This document shows positions 43,835 to 54,094 of a stretch of DNA of 64,000 bases, piece after piece; position 1 is the stretch's first letter; each line of letters begins with the position of its first letter. Source of the DNA: Bin5 sp965220715 (GTDB lineage Bacteria; Chloroflexota; Anaerolineae; Caldilineales; Caldilineaceae); NCBI GenBank assembly GCA_965220715.1, contig OZ244843.1, positions 1,612,001 through 1,676,000 of the forward strand, in the 5' to 3' direction. Position numbers and translations under genes: made by a program. Under the pieces are notes generated by a model. The model was not told where the DNA came from and did not search any database. It worked only from the letters and a program-made list of their open reading frames with translations.

Positions 43835-43972
43835 GCCAGCCAGCCAAACCGCCAAAAAAGGATAGATTGTCACCCGTAATTTGACCTTGCCAAGCGCCAG
43901 ATTGTATCGCATTTAAGTGGAACAGCAGTGCAGATCTCTCCAAACCTAATTCAGTAAGGAGGAAGCAAAGTT

Positions 43973-45316
43973 ATGAGAAAGCTCAATCTGTTCGCCATCC
44001 TCGCCTTGGTGATTGCAGTCATGTTGTCGGCCTGCGCGGCGCCCGCGGCGCCCGCCTGGTCGGGGGCCATGGCAGACGAAATGGTCGAGGAAGTCACCAT
44101 TAAAATCATCACCGCCCAGGGCCCACTGGCTGATGGCCTCGTCGCCCTGATCCCGCAGTTTGAAGATGAAAACCCGGGCATCAAGGTCGAAGTAGTGCCC
44201 TTCCCTTGGACGACATTCTTCGAAAAGGTGATCTCGCTGGCGCGCTCCAAATCCGGCGAATTTGACGTCATCTTCGCTGATGATCCCTGGATGCCCAACA
44301 TCGTCGACGGCGGTCTGTCGGTGAACCTGACCGAAGCCTATGGCGCTACCCGCGACGACGATGTGCCCGAGATCTCCTATGATGTCTTCTCCTGGCCTCC
44401 CCCTTATGGTCCCATCCCCAAGGACTTCCAGACCGGTGAGCGCCCTGACCTGCACGCCCTGCCCATTCAGGGCAACGTCATCATGTTCTACATCCGCCAG
44501 GACATTCTCGACGAACAAGGACTGGCTCCGCCCGAAACCTGGGACGACGTTCTGGCGATCGCCGAAACTGTGCATTGCCCAGACTGCGATCCGCCCTTCT
44601 ACGCCTACAATGTGCGCGGGGCGGCGGGCAGCGATGCGCTGGCCCTGCTGTGGTCATTGGGCGGCGGCATCTTTGACGACGAATTCAATGTCATCCTCGA
44701 CAACGAGGCCGGCTGCGATGCGCTCAAGCTCTATGAGCAGTTAAGCAAATACCTGCCGCCGGGCGGCAACACCTATGGCACGACCGAGATGGTGGCCGAA
44801 GTCATCTCCGGGCGCGCCATGATGGGCATCGGCTGGCCCGGCGACGCCTACGCAGCCTTCGAGGACGAGACCGACTCTGATGTCGCCGGCAAGATACTCT
44901 ATTTGCCTCTGCCCGCCTCCGAGGTCGGCGCTCCCCATGTCTCCATGATGGGCCACTGGGGTCTCGTGCTCAATGCCCATTCCGAGAATAAGGACGCCAC
45001 CTGGGCCTATATGGAGTGGATGCACTACAACCAGGAGCACGCGTTGGCCTACGCCCACGCCGGCGGCATCCCCTTCCGCAAGTCGGTCTTCAACGACCCT
45101 GAACTGATCCTGGAGAAACCCTGGTTCCCGGCGCAGTTCGAGGCCCTGATGGTGCCGCCCAAGTGGCGGCCCCGTAGCACCCAGGCCACAGGAATCAGCC
45201 TCGCCATCCTTGGGCCGGCCTTCAGCGCGGTCGGTGCCGGTGACATGACCGGCCAGGAAGCCTGCGAGCAGGCTGGCGCCGAAATCCGGCTTGAGATGGA
45301 GGGTGTTACTAACTAG
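43973..45316 (+). CDS. Sugar ABC transporter substrate-binding lipoprotein
   Basis: A 447-residue SBP_bac_1-family protein with a standard Sec lipoprotein signal (MRKLNLFAILALVIAVMLSAC) rather than a Tat signal as in the other two carbohydrate binding proteins here. Mature features are IKVEVVPFPWTTFFEKVISL, VIFADDPWMPNIVDGG and PPETWDDVLAIAETVHCPDC. The ATG at 43973 has aaggagg. It heads an operon with two permeases, the only ATPase of the window, an isomerase and a CE15-like esterase. The pairing with the esterase suggests a glucuronic acid-containing glycan as ligand (inferred). Confidence 0.92.
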   Translation: MRKLNLFAILALVIAVMLSACAAPAAPAWSGAMADEMVEEVTIKIITAQGPLADGLVALIPQFEDENPGIKVEVVPFPWTTFFEKVISLARSKSGEFDVIFADDPWMPNIVDGGLSVNLTEAYGATRDDDVPEISYDVFSWPPPYGPIPKDFQTGERPDLHALPIQGNVIMFYIRQDILDEQGLAPPETWDDVLAIAETVHCPDCDPPFYAYNVRGAAGSDALALLWSLGGGIFDDEFNVILDNEAGCDALKLYEQLSKYLPPGGNTYGTTEMVAEVISGRAMMGIGWPGDAYAAFEDETDSDVAGKILYLPLPASEVGAPHVSMMGHWGLVLNAHSENKDATWAYMEWMHYNQEHALAYAHAGGIPFRKSVFNDPELILEKPWFPAQFEALMVPPKWRPRSTQATGISLAILGPAFSAVGAGDMTGQEACEQAGAEIRLEMEGVTN

Positions 45317-45436
45317 AGTGATTTCCGAAAAGAGAGGAGCGAGATTCCCCCTCACTCCTCTCTCCCTATGCCCCACCCTTCGAGCATGGGCGTACAAGGG
45401 TCGCCTTCATTACCTTCCGGTCCAAGGAGGGCATCG

Positions 45437-46393
45437 TTGACCGTACAGCAGACCGTTAATCCCTTGCCGGACCAAGGCACGATAAGCGTGAACGTACAAC
45501 CGCCGCCCCCCCAGGGCATGTGGTCCGAACTATTCCGCTATCGCGACAACCGCCTTGGATTCATGCTGATCGTGCCCAGCCTCCTGACTCTGGTCCTTAT
45601 TCAGTTCTATCCCATCGTCTACAACATCTGGTTGATCCTCACCAGCGAGAAAGGTGAGTTTATCGGCCTGACCAACCTCTCCCGGCTTACCAGGGACACC
45701 ATCTTCCATGGCGCTCTGATTTTCAGCCTCAAGATGGCCATTGTAGTCGTTCCCATGTGCCTGCTAGTGGGGCTGGGACTGGCCCTGCTTGTGCGCAGCG
45801 ACTATGCCGGCCGCAAGACCCTCTGGATCTCCATCCTGATTATTCCACTCATGGTCTCCGAAATCGTCGCCGGTATGATGTGGAAGATCATGTACCACCC
45901 CACCTTGGGACTGGTAAACTTTCCACTCACCGCACTCGGCATCGAACCTATCATCTGGCTTGTGAAGGCCGATACCGCCTTTATCGCCCTCTGTGTCGTC
46001 GAGGTCTGGCGCATCAGCCCCCTGGCATTTCTGCTTCTTTACGCCGGCCTCAGCCAGGTCCCCCGCGACATCTACGAGGCCGCCGCCGTCGATGGCGCAA
46101 CCCGCTGGCGCGCCTTCTGGGACATGACCCTCCCCTATATCAGGCCAATGTTCGCCATCGCCACCATCCTCGTCTTTGTCTGGTCCACCCGCACCATCGG
46201 CACCATTGCCGCGACCACCCAAGGCGGCCCGGGCCGGGCTACCTGGAACCTGTCCTGGTACATCTACGGCATGTCGTTTCAGAGGCTCAAGCCCCACTAC
46301 GCCTCTGCAGCGGTGCTCGTCATGCTGCTGATGACCTATATCGCCGGCACGCTCTTCGTCAGATATCTGTGGGTGGAGCGCAGAAGCCGATGA
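45437..46393 (+). CDS. Sugar ABC transporter permease (MalF type)
   Basis: A 318-residue permease with a first span GFMLIVPSLLTLVLIQFYPIVYNIW and an EAA loop near residues 210-230 (YEAAAVDGATRWRAFWDMTL). The TTG at 45437 is the likely start because aaggagg (45424-45430) lies directly before it; the upstream ATG at 45368 has no such site. It follows the binding-protein gene and pairs with the MalG-type permease 34 bases downstream. Confidence 0.9.
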   Translation: MTVQQTVNPLPDQGTISVNVQPPPPQGMWSELFRYRDNRLGFMLIVPSLLTLVLIQFYPIVYNIWLILTSEKGEFIGLTNLSRLTRDTIFHGALIFSLKMAIVVVPMCLLVGLGLALLVRSDYAGRKTLWISILIIPLMVSEIVAGMMWKIMYHPTLGLVNFPLTALGIEPIIWLVKADTAFIALCVVEVWRISPLAFLLLYAGLSQVPRDIYEAAAVDGATRWRAFWDMTLPYIRPMFAIATILVFVWSTRTIGTIAATTQGGPGRATWNLSWYIYGMSFQRLKPHYASAAVLVMLLMTYIAGTLFVRYLWVERRSR

Positions 46394-46427
46394 GCCTTGT
46401 GGCCGTTTACCTATGGAGTGCGAGCTG

Positions 46428-47336
46428 ATGGCACAAACAGAAGCGAGTCAGACGCCAACCGGCGAAACCGTGACCCATCCTGTTGTAATGGCCGCACAGG
46501 AGCGCCGTTTCAACCTGCGAAAGGTGCTCGTAGTCGTCGTCCTCTACCTCGCCGCATTCTGGACCCTCGTGCCCATGTACTGGGTGGCCATCTCTTCCGT
46601 CAAGTCTTTGCGCGACCTGGCCCACATTCCGCCTCGTCTCTTCCCGACTGAGCCCCGTCTCGACGCCTGGGTAACCATCTTTGAACGCCGTATCCTCGAA
46701 AACGTCTACAACAGTCTCGTCGTTGCCACCTTGGCAACCATCATTTGCCTCATTATCGCAGTCCCCGCCGCCTACGCCGCCACCAGGATGCGCCTGCCCT
46801 TCAAGTTCGTCGCCATCGTCGTCGGCCTGATGGGCCTCGTCGCTCTCCTGCCCCCCATCGCTTCGGCGATCCCTTTATACCTGCTCGGCAGCGACCTGGG
46901 AATTATCGACGAAAAGTACACGCTTATCATTCTTTACACTGTACTGAACACCGCTTTCGCTGTCTGGGTCCTGCGCGGCACCTTCATGGACGTCCCCATG
47001 GACGTAGAGGAAGCTGCCCTGATGGATGGAGATACACGCTTCGGTGCCGTGCGCCGCATCCTGCTGCCGCTGATCTTCCCCAGCCTTTTTTCGATCGCCA
47101 TCCTGCTGTTTATCTTCAACTGGAACGAGTACATCATCGCCCTCTACTTCGTAAATTCCATGAAAACCATGACGCTTCCGATCGCGATCCAGGCGCAGAT
47201 TCCGCAGCACGAGTTGGATTGGGGAGTCGTCAGCGCCGCGGGAACGATTGCGGTCGTCCCGGTTCTGGTGGCGGCGTTTACATTGCAGAGGTTCCTCGTG
47301 CGCGGGCTGACCTTTGGCGTCGCCAGCGGCCAGTGA
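46428..47336 (+). CDS. Sugar ABC transporter permease (MalG type)
   Basis: A 302-residue permease with first span VVLYLAAFWTLVPMYWVAIS, EAA loop EEAALMDGDTRFGAVRRILL (about residues 190-210), and the typical FNWNEYIIALYFV span. The ATG at 46428 is chosen over 46413 because of its spacing from tggag. It completes the transmembrane part of the importer whose ATPase follows at 47449. Confidence 0.92.
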   Translation: MAQTEASQTPTGETVTHPVVMAAQERRFNLRKVLVVVVLYLAAFWTLVPMYWVAISSVKSLRDLAHIPPRLFPTEPRLDAWVTIFERRILENVYNSLVVATLATIICLIIAVPAAYAATRMRLPFKFVAIVVGLMGLVALLPPIASAIPLYLLGSDLGIIDEKYTLIILYTVLNTAFAVWVLRGTFMDVPMDVEEAALMDGDTRFGAVRRILLPLIFPSLFSIAILLFIFNWNEYIIALYFVNSMKTMTLPIAIQAQIPQHELDWGVVSAAGTIAVVPVLVAAFTLQRFLVRGLTFGVASGQ

Positions 47337-47377
47337 GCTGCCGCCAGTGAACAGTGACCCCCGGCGTCTGCGGCAGC
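47337..47377 (+). promoter_or_regulatory. Weak intercistronic stem-loop before the ATPase gene
   Basis: gctgccgc (47337-47344) and gcggcagc (47370-47377) can form an 8-bp stem with a 25-base loop between the permease and ATPase genes. There is no T-run; a role in mRNA processing is only a guess. Confidence 0.3.
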
Positions 47378-47448
47378 GAGACGCTCTCGATTCCAGGCCG
47401 CCCGTATTACGCGAAAGCTGACTCCCGAGAGTAAAAGGAGAGTAGATT

Positions 47449-48531
<1,083 letters not shown>

Positions 48532-48650
48532 GCAAGCGCGCGTAAGATTTCCCGCGCCAAAGGAGGCAGTGCAACCGTTACCGCGCGCCTGCCCCTACCA
48601 ATTGTGCGCGATAAACCAGTTATTCAAAAGCATTCAAACTGTGAGGAACC

Positions 48651-49571
48651 GTGTTCAAAGTCAAGATTGGAAGCGCCCCGATCAGTTGGGACGTCATCTC
48701 AATGCGAGGGCAGAAGACCAGCGGCCTCACCTTCGAGCAGATGCTGGACGGAATAGCAGAAGCAGGATACGGGGGCACCGAACTGGGATCGCCCCCCTTC
48801 TTTCCCGCCGATACAGAGACGTTGCGCGCCGAACTGGAGAAGAGGGAACTGCAGTTGGCCTCCTCCTACGTGCCCCTCACGCTACAGCAGGAGGGCGCGC
48901 TCAACGACATGTTCGAAAAGGTGGACAGCGTCGGCCAGATGCTGAGTCAATTCGGTGTCAAGGAGATCATCATCGCCGGCAATGTCGCCCCCCACCGCCT
49001 CGAGGTCGCCGGCTCCGTAGCACCCGACGGCAGCGAAGGCTGGAGCGGCGAGGAGTGGCAGCGCGTCGCCGCAGCGCTGGAGGCGGTCGCTGTCAGATGT
49101 AAGGAGCGCTTTGACCTCAAAACAGCCTTCCATCCCCATGCCGGAACCTATGTCGAGACGCCCGCCGAGGTCGCTCGCCTGATGGAGATGACCGATCCGG
49201 AGCTGGTTGGGCTGTGCTTCGATACCGGCCATTACGTCTACGGCGGCGGCGACCCCGTGGAAGCAGTCAAACAGTACGCTGACCGCATCTGCTATTTCCA
49301 TATCAAGGACGTTTGGCCCGATAAGTTGGAACAGGTAAGAAAAGAGCGGATCCACATGCTCCAGGCCTGGTCGATGGACATCTTCGCCGAATTGGGACGA
49401 GGCTGTATCGACTTTCCCGCCTTCTTTGAAGTTCTACGTTCCAATGGCTATCAGGGCTGGCTGATCGTGGAACAGGACTCGGTAGGACGGTCCCAGCGCG
49501 ACGAAACCTGGTCGCCGGTCGAGAGTGCCAGACAGAGCCGGGACTATCTGCGGCACGTTGTTAAGATCTGA
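48651..49571 (+). CDS. Sugar phosphate isomerase/epimerase (IolE-like TIM barrel)
   Basis: A 306-residue TIM-barrel protein related to inosose dehydratase IolE and xylose-isomerase-like epimerases. Blocks include KIGSAPISWDV, GIAEAGYGGTELG, LASSYVPLTLQ, KTAFHPHAGTYVETP (metal ligand), VGLCFDTGHYVYGGGDP, CYFHIKDVWPD and the final GWLIVEQDS. The start is a GTG at 48651 with gagg upstream. It is downstream of the ATPase gene in the same orientation, so it probably metabolises the imported sugar or inositol. Confidence 0.85.
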   Translation: MFKVKIGSAPISWDVISMRGQKTSGLTFEQMLDGIAEAGYGGTELGSPPFFPADTETLRAELEKRELQLASSYVPLTLQQEGALNDMFEKVDSVGQMLSQFGVKEIIIAGNVAPHRLEVAGSVAPDGSEGWSGEEWQRVAAALEAVAVRCKERFDLKTAFHPHAGTYVETPAEVARLMEMTDPELVGLCFDTGHYVYGGGDPVEAVKQYADRICYFHIKDVWPDKLEQVRKERIHMLQAWSMDIFAELGRGCIDFPAFFEVLRSNGYQGWLIVEQDSVGRSQRDETWSPVESARQSRDYLRHVVKI

Positions 49572-49713
49572 GCCGGTCCTCGGCCAAATTCAGAATACTC
49601 TGCACCAGTGGCGGAGCGTTCTCCAGCCTACGCAATGCGAAATACGCAATACGCACTTTTCAATCTGCGCCCCATTTGAGGCGCGGCATTTAATACAGTT
49701 CAAGGGGATGGCT

Positions 49714-51189
49714 ATGGCCAAGGTATCCGCACAACTCAATCTTCTGCTCGAGGAGATGGCGACCTGGGTGAATCCGGAGTATGTAATCTCCAGCCTGACG
49801 CACCTCGTGGACATCCATCCCGAACTGTTGGAACACTCCTTTACCTATGAAGTGCTCGGCCGCGCCTACGGTCTGCAGGATAACAAACCGCTGGCAGCCG
49901 AAATTTTCGAGATGGCGCTGAAACTCGACCCGACCCGCGCCCAGGCCAGCGACTGGTACAACGAGGTGCGGGAGGCAGAGGATGTCAACTACGACGAAGC
50001 ACGCGTGCCGGCATACCAGTTGCCCGACCCGCTGCGCCTCGCCGACGGTCGCGCGGTTACCGATGCCGCCACCTGGCAGAACGTGCGCCGGCCCGAACTG
50101 CTGCGCCTGTTCGAAGAGCACGTGTACGGCAAAGCGCCCGCCCGCCCCGAGGCCATGACCTTTGAGGTAACGTCGGTCGACGAGAGCGCTCTCGATGGCC
50201 AAGCGACGCGCAAAGAGATCTCGGTCTACTTCACAGGCCGCCGCGATGATCCCAGGATGGACATTCTCATCTATCAACCCAACGGGCAACCAAAGCCTGT
50301 GCCCACCTTCCTTGTCCCCAACTTTCAGGGCAACCAGTCGATCCACACCGATCCCGGCATTACTCTTTCACAGCAGTGGATGCGAAATCGTTTCGACCGC
50401 GGTATACGCAATCACCGCGCCACCGAGGCCAGCCGCGGCTCGGGCCTCTCGCGCTGGCCGGTCGAACGCATCCTCGAACGCGGCTACGCGCTCGCCACCA
50501 TCTACTACGGCGACCTGGACCCCGACTATGATGACGGCTTCCAGAACGGCGTCCATCCCCTCTACTATAGAGCCGGACAGACGAGACCGGCCGGCAACGA
50601 GTGGGGGGCCATCGGCGCCTGGGCATGGGGCCTGCGCCGGGCGCTCGACTACCTCGAGACCGACGATGACATCGACCATACACGCGTGGCGGTTATGGGG
50701 CAGTCCCGGCTGGGCAAGACCGCGTTGTGGGCCGGCGCGCAGGATGAACGCTTCGCCCTCGTGATCCCCAACAACTCTGGCTGCGGCGGCGCCGCGCTCT
50801 TCCGCCGGCGTTTCGGCGAGACGGCGCGGCATGCCAACGTTACCTATCCCTACTGGTTTTGCGAAAATTTCAAGCGCTACAACGACAAAGAGGATGAGTT
50901 GCCGGTCGACCAGCACATGCTCATCGCTCTCGTCGCCCCCCGCCCCGTCTACGTCGTCAGCGCCGACGAAGACCTGTGGGCCGACCCCCACGGCGAGTTC
51001 CTCGGCGCCAGGCACGCCGACCCTGTCTACCGCCTGCTCGGCGCCGAAGGGATTGCCGTCAACGAGCAGCCGCCCGTCAACCAGCCCGTCAGGAGCATCA
51101 TCGGCTACCACATACGCACCGGCAAGCACGATGTGACCACCTACGACTGGGACCGCTACATGGACTTCGCCGATATCCACGTTCGATAG
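49714..51189 (+). CDS. CE15-like glucuronoyl esterase / acetyl xylan esterase-type hydrolase with N-terminal helical domain
   Basis: A 491-residue protein without a signal peptide. Residues 1-90 are helical and TPR-like (SFTYEVLGRAYGLQDNKPLA, AAEIFEMALKLDP). The remainder is an alpha/beta-hydrolase of the CE15-like class: the nucleophile elbow GQSRLGKTALWAGAQ, NNSGCGGAALFRRR, and the catalytic His region GYHIRTGKHDVTTYDW. Secreted CE15 enzymes split lignin-glucuronate or glucuronate methyl esters; this cytoplasmic form would act on imported fragments. The ATG at 49714 has aagggg; 49708 is an alternative. It ends the operon that starts at 43973. Confidence 0.8.
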   Translation: MAKVSAQLNLLLEEMATWVNPEYVISSLTHLVDIHPELLEHSFTYEVLGRAYGLQDNKPLAAEIFEMALKLDPTRAQASDWYNEVREAEDVNYDEARVPAYQLPDPLRLADGRAVTDAATWQNVRRPELLRLFEEHVYGKAPARPEAMTFEVTSVDESALDGQATRKEISVYFTGRRDDPRMDILIYQPNGQPKPVPTFLVPNFQGNQSIHTDPGITLSQQWMRNRFDRGIRNHRATEASRGSGLSRWPVERILERGYALATIYYGDLDPDYDDGFQNGVHPLYYRAGQTRPAGNEWGAIGAWAWGLRRALDYLETDDDIDHTRVAVMGQSRLGKTALWAGAQDERFALVIPNNSGCGGAALFRRRFGETARHANVTYPYWFCENFKRYNDKEDELPVDQHMLIALVAPRPVYVVSADEDLWADPHGEFLGARHADPVYRLLGAEGIAVNEQPPVNQPVRSIIGYHIRTGKHDVTTYDWDRYMDFADIHVR

Positions 51190-51198
51190 GGATGGCGA

Positions 51199-51315
51199 GT
51201 GACTGATCCCATCAGAGCGGGAATTGTCGGCCGTGGCAACATGGCCGCGATGGCTCTCGCGTCCGCCCTGACATGGCAAGACTTGAGCGCATCCGACGCG
51301 CAAGGAAGGGGATGA
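51199..51315 (+). pseudogene. Relic of a Gfo/Idh/MocA oxidoreductase N-terminus
   Basis: A 38-residue frame from a GTG at 51199 reads TDPIRAGIVGRGNMAAMALA, a dinucleotide-binding loop as at the start of Gfo/Idh/MocA oxidoreductases, then ends in a stop. No continuation was found in other frames. It follows the CE15-like gene by nine bases, suggesting that the operon once had a dehydrogenase as its last gene. Confidence 0.45.
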
Positions 51316-51392
51316 TCTTGTTTCCACTGCGATGTCGTGGAAGCTCGGATTGAAATATCGTGAAGCCACCGTTGCCGGTTCTGGCCAGCACT

Positions 51393-52643
51393 CTAAGCCC
51401 GATAGGAATCGGCCACCTTGCGCAACGCCTCTTCAATTCTATACACATCTTCTTGCGTGTAGAATTCGCTCCAAGTGATGACGATATGCGCAGCCAAACC
51501 CCGTTCAGCGTTCGGGCACATTCCCTTGTAATAGCGCTCACGGTCGTCATACACTGCTCTTGGAAACGCGTACTCCGGATTCTTCGGCGGCTCCGGGTTC
51601 AGAAAGGCGGGATGGTCATACAGTAGATAGTAGTCTTTTGGCATGCAGGACACGCCCTCTGCTTGCAGGGCTCGGGCAAAGGCGTAAGTATCCACCGCAA
51701 AAGCGCCTTCTTCCATCGTGACGGCGTAGAGCCAGTAAGCGTGCTTCGCTTCGTCAAGGATGTGCGGTGGACTGAGTCCGGGAATATCGCGAATCAGTTG
51801 GTCGAGCTGTTGACCGGTCTCCCTGCGCCGGTTCACTATGTCATCCAGCTTGTCTAACTGCACCAGCCCCACCGCCGCGCCCAAAGGATTCATTCGATAG
51901 TTTAGTCCGAGTCCAACGTGCGTTCGGAAGAACACACCCCCCTTCGTTCCTTCCTCCTCACCCCGCCCAACGCTGAATAGTTCCGCTCGCTTCGCATACG
52001 CATCGTTGTTCGTCATCACCATACCGCCGGTGATCGTTGTCATATGTTTGCCGGTTATGAAGCTGAAGACCCCAATGTCTCCGATCGACCCCACCTTCTG
52101 CCCTTTGTATTCGGCGAAGTGCGCCTGTGCACAATCCTCGATGATCGGAACATTATGGCGCCGGCCGATATCCATCAATGCGTCCATCTGTGCCGGCTGA
52201 CCGTAAAGATGGACGGCTATGATTGCCTTCGTCCTATCCGTAATTTTGGACTCGACATCGGCGGGATCGATATTGTAGGTATGCAAATCTACATCGGCAA
52301 AGATTGGGATAGCGTTGTGAGCGAGAATTCCTTTCACCGAACCCACGTCGCTGATAGCAGGAAGGATCACCTCATCGCCAGGTTCGACGCCGGCAGCCAC
52401 GACTCCAACATGAACCGCTGCAGTTCCTGAATCTACGGCGACCCCATGGCGCACGTCGTGTTCTTGTGTGAAAGCCTTGCAGAACGCGCCAATTGGATCG
52501 CCTCTCACTCCATCCCGAACCAGTTCAGCCACCTTTTCCGCCTCTTCCGCGCCGACCTTGCGTACGCCCAGATTCTGGCCGATTGGTTCTGAAAATACGG
52601 GAGTCCCACCGTCAATTGCCAGTTGTGCCGTTGTCCCCTTCAT
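51393..52643 (-). CDS. DegT/DnrJ/EryC1/StrS family aminotransferase
   Basis: A 416-residue PLP-dependent sugar aminotransferase-like enzyme. Features are VDSGTAAVHVGVVAAGVEPGDEVILP near residue 70-95, VHLYGQPAQMDAL, the cofactor-ring Asp in IIEDCAQAHFAEY (about 163-175), the PLP-binding Lys in FSFITGKHMTTITGG (about 188-202), and GLNYRMNPLGAAVG. Family members aminate keto-sugars on nucleotide carriers or, in catabolic clusters, act on inositol-like substrates. It lies 42 bases after a MalG-type permease in a minus-strand operon whose beginning is cut by an IS. Confidence 0.9.
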   Translation of the reverse strand: MKGTTAQLAIDGGTPVFSEPIGQNLGVRKVGAEEAEKVAELVRDGVRGDPIGAFCKAFTQEHDVRHGVAVDSGTAAVHVGVVAAGVEPGDEVILPAISDVGSVKGILAHNAIPIFADVDLHTYNIDPADVESKITDRTKAIIAVHLYGQPAQMDALMDIGRRHNVPIIEDCAQAHFAEYKGQKVGSIGDIGVFSFITGKHMTTITGGMVMTNNDAYAKRAELFSVGRGEEEGTKGGVFFRTHVGLGLNYRMNPLGAAVGLVQLDKLDDIVNRRRETGQQLDQLIRDIPGLSPPHILDEAKHAYWLYAVTMEEGAFAVDTYAFARALQAEGVSCMPKDYYLLYDHPAFLNPEPPKNPEYAFPRAVYDDRERYYKGMCPNAERGLAAHIVITWSEFYTQEDVYRIEEALRKVADSYRA

Positions 52644-52685
52644 CTTATTCGCCCCCTAAATTCTCGCTCAAAAACCTGGATTCAA

Positions 52686-53534
52686 TTATCGGCCACCAAA
52701 ACCTGTCATATGTATGCCGCGGATAAAATACCGCTGCATTGAGAAAAACAGCACCAGTATCGGGACAAGCATCAGAGTAGAGGCAGCCATCAGCTGATTC
52801 CAGTCCGTGCCCGTTCGGCTCATGAAAAAGCGCAAACCAAGCGCAAGTGTGCGCAGGTCAACCGAATTCGTGTAGATTAGAGGCCCCAGAAAGTCATTCC
52901 AATGGCTGAGGACGGAAAAAATCGTCACCGCCCCCAACACCGGTCCGGATATCGGCAATAAAACCTGCCAATAAATTCGTAAGTAAGACGCCCCATCCAT
53001 CAATGCCGCTTCATCCAATTCCAGGGGAATGGTTCTGAAGTACTGGCGAATGAGAAACACATAGAACGCATTGACTCCGAACCAAAAGGGTACAATGAGG
53101 GGCAACAGAGTATCAATCCACCCTAGTAATTTAAACAAGATAAAGGAGGGGATCAGGCGCACCACATCGGGAAGCATAAGCGTGGACAAAAGGATGATGA
53201 ACCAGAAGTCTCGGCCGCGAAAACGTATACGCGCAAAGCCAAACGCAACGAATGAGCTTGTCAGAACAGTCCCAAATGTCGCTGATAGGGTAATCACAAG
53301 ACTATTGCGTGCATAGAGGAAAAAGGGATGTCCTGGACGGGTAACAGCATCAACATAGTTACTCCAAATCACCGGACGCGGGATTAAATCAGGAGGGAAA
53401 GTAAACTCCGTGCCGGGCAACTTTAGAGACGTTGACAGCATCCATCCTAATGGGATGAAGCAGATCACTCCTCCAATTGCCAATAAGCTGTAGCGCAAAG
53501 TGTTAGATATAAGAGTGGTATTGGAGAATCTCAT
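52686..53534 (-). CDS. Sugar ABC transporter permease (MalG type)
   Basis: A 282-residue permease with first span YSLLAIGGVICFIPLGWMLS, EAA loop DEAALMDGASYLRIYWQVLL (about residues 175-195), LSHWNDFLGPLIY, and the C-terminus FIRGIHMTGFGGR. The start is the ATG at 53534, which overlaps the stop of the MalF-type gene by four bases (ATGA); the frame is open further upstream. It belongs to an importer whose binding protein is not in the window and whose MalF half is truncated by an IS. Confidence 0.92.
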   Translation of the reverse strand: MRFSNTTLISNTLRYSLLAIGGVICFIPLGWMLSTSLKLPGTEFTFPPDLIPRPVIWSNYVDAVTRPGHPFFLYARNSLVITLSATFGTVLTSSFVAFGFARIRFRGRDFWFIILLSTLMLPDVVRLIPSFILFKLLGWIDTLLPLIVPFWFGVNAFYVFLIRQYFRTIPLELDEAALMDGASYLRIYWQVLLPISGPVLGAVTIFSVLSHWNDFLGPLIYTNSVDLRTLALGLRFFMSRTGTDWNQLMAASTLMLVPILVLFFSMQRYFIRGIHMTGFGGR

Positions 53535-54091
53535 TCCACCTCGTAAAACACCCATAAACGCGCCATCCTGAACTGAACCATCGTAAAGACCAGAATAATG
53601 AAAAACAGTACCCAAGCCAGCAGAGAAGCATAGCCCATTCGCAGGTTCTCAAACGCATGTCGATACAAGAAGAGCACGTAAAAGAGCGTTGTGTGGACCG
53701 GACCGCCCTGCGTAGCAATGTAGGCTGCGGTGAAAATCTGAAAAGAACTGATTATGCCGACCACCAGATTGAAGAAGATGAGCGGTGTAATCATCGGCAA
53801 TGTGACGTGTCTGAACTGGGCAAGCCTGCCTGCCCCGTCTATCGCGGCTGCGTCGTAGAGTGTCTGGGGCACGCCTTGCAGCCCAGCAAGAAATACGACC
53901 ATCATCGTGCCGACTCGCCAGAGCTCCATAATGATAAGGGACGGCTTGGACAGTTCAGGATCCCAAAGCCACGCCTGGCCCGGTATCCCGACCAATGACA
54001 AGATGTAGTTTGCAAGACCATAGTCAGGATTGAAGATATACATCCAGAGGAATACACTGGCCACACCGGGGATGATGGTGGGCAAGTAATA
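53531..54091 (-). pseudogene. Sugar ABC transporter permease (MalF type), 5'-truncated by an IS
   Basis: The C-terminal ~187 residues of a MalF-type permease: YYLPTIIPGVASVFLWMYIF, the EAA loop YDAAAIDGAGRLAQFRHVTL, then QIFTAAYIATQGGP. Homology reaches upstream to the codons for YYLP at 54091, where the sequence changes to the end of the IS (54096) with an in-frame TAA. The N-terminal ~100 residues are missing and were not found on the far side of the IS. It is therefore probably nonfunctional and may depolarise its operon. Confidence 0.85.
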
Positions 54092-54094
54092 TTA

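Larger units (their letters stand above)
43061..43972. other. Intergenic region with dispersed repeats
   Basis: About 910 bases without a credible gene. It contains the GC-rich hairpin repeat (43481-43690), a copy of the tandem-array block (43720-43765) and a possible promoter for the next operon (43806-43834). Open frames here lack starts and family features. Confidence 0.6.
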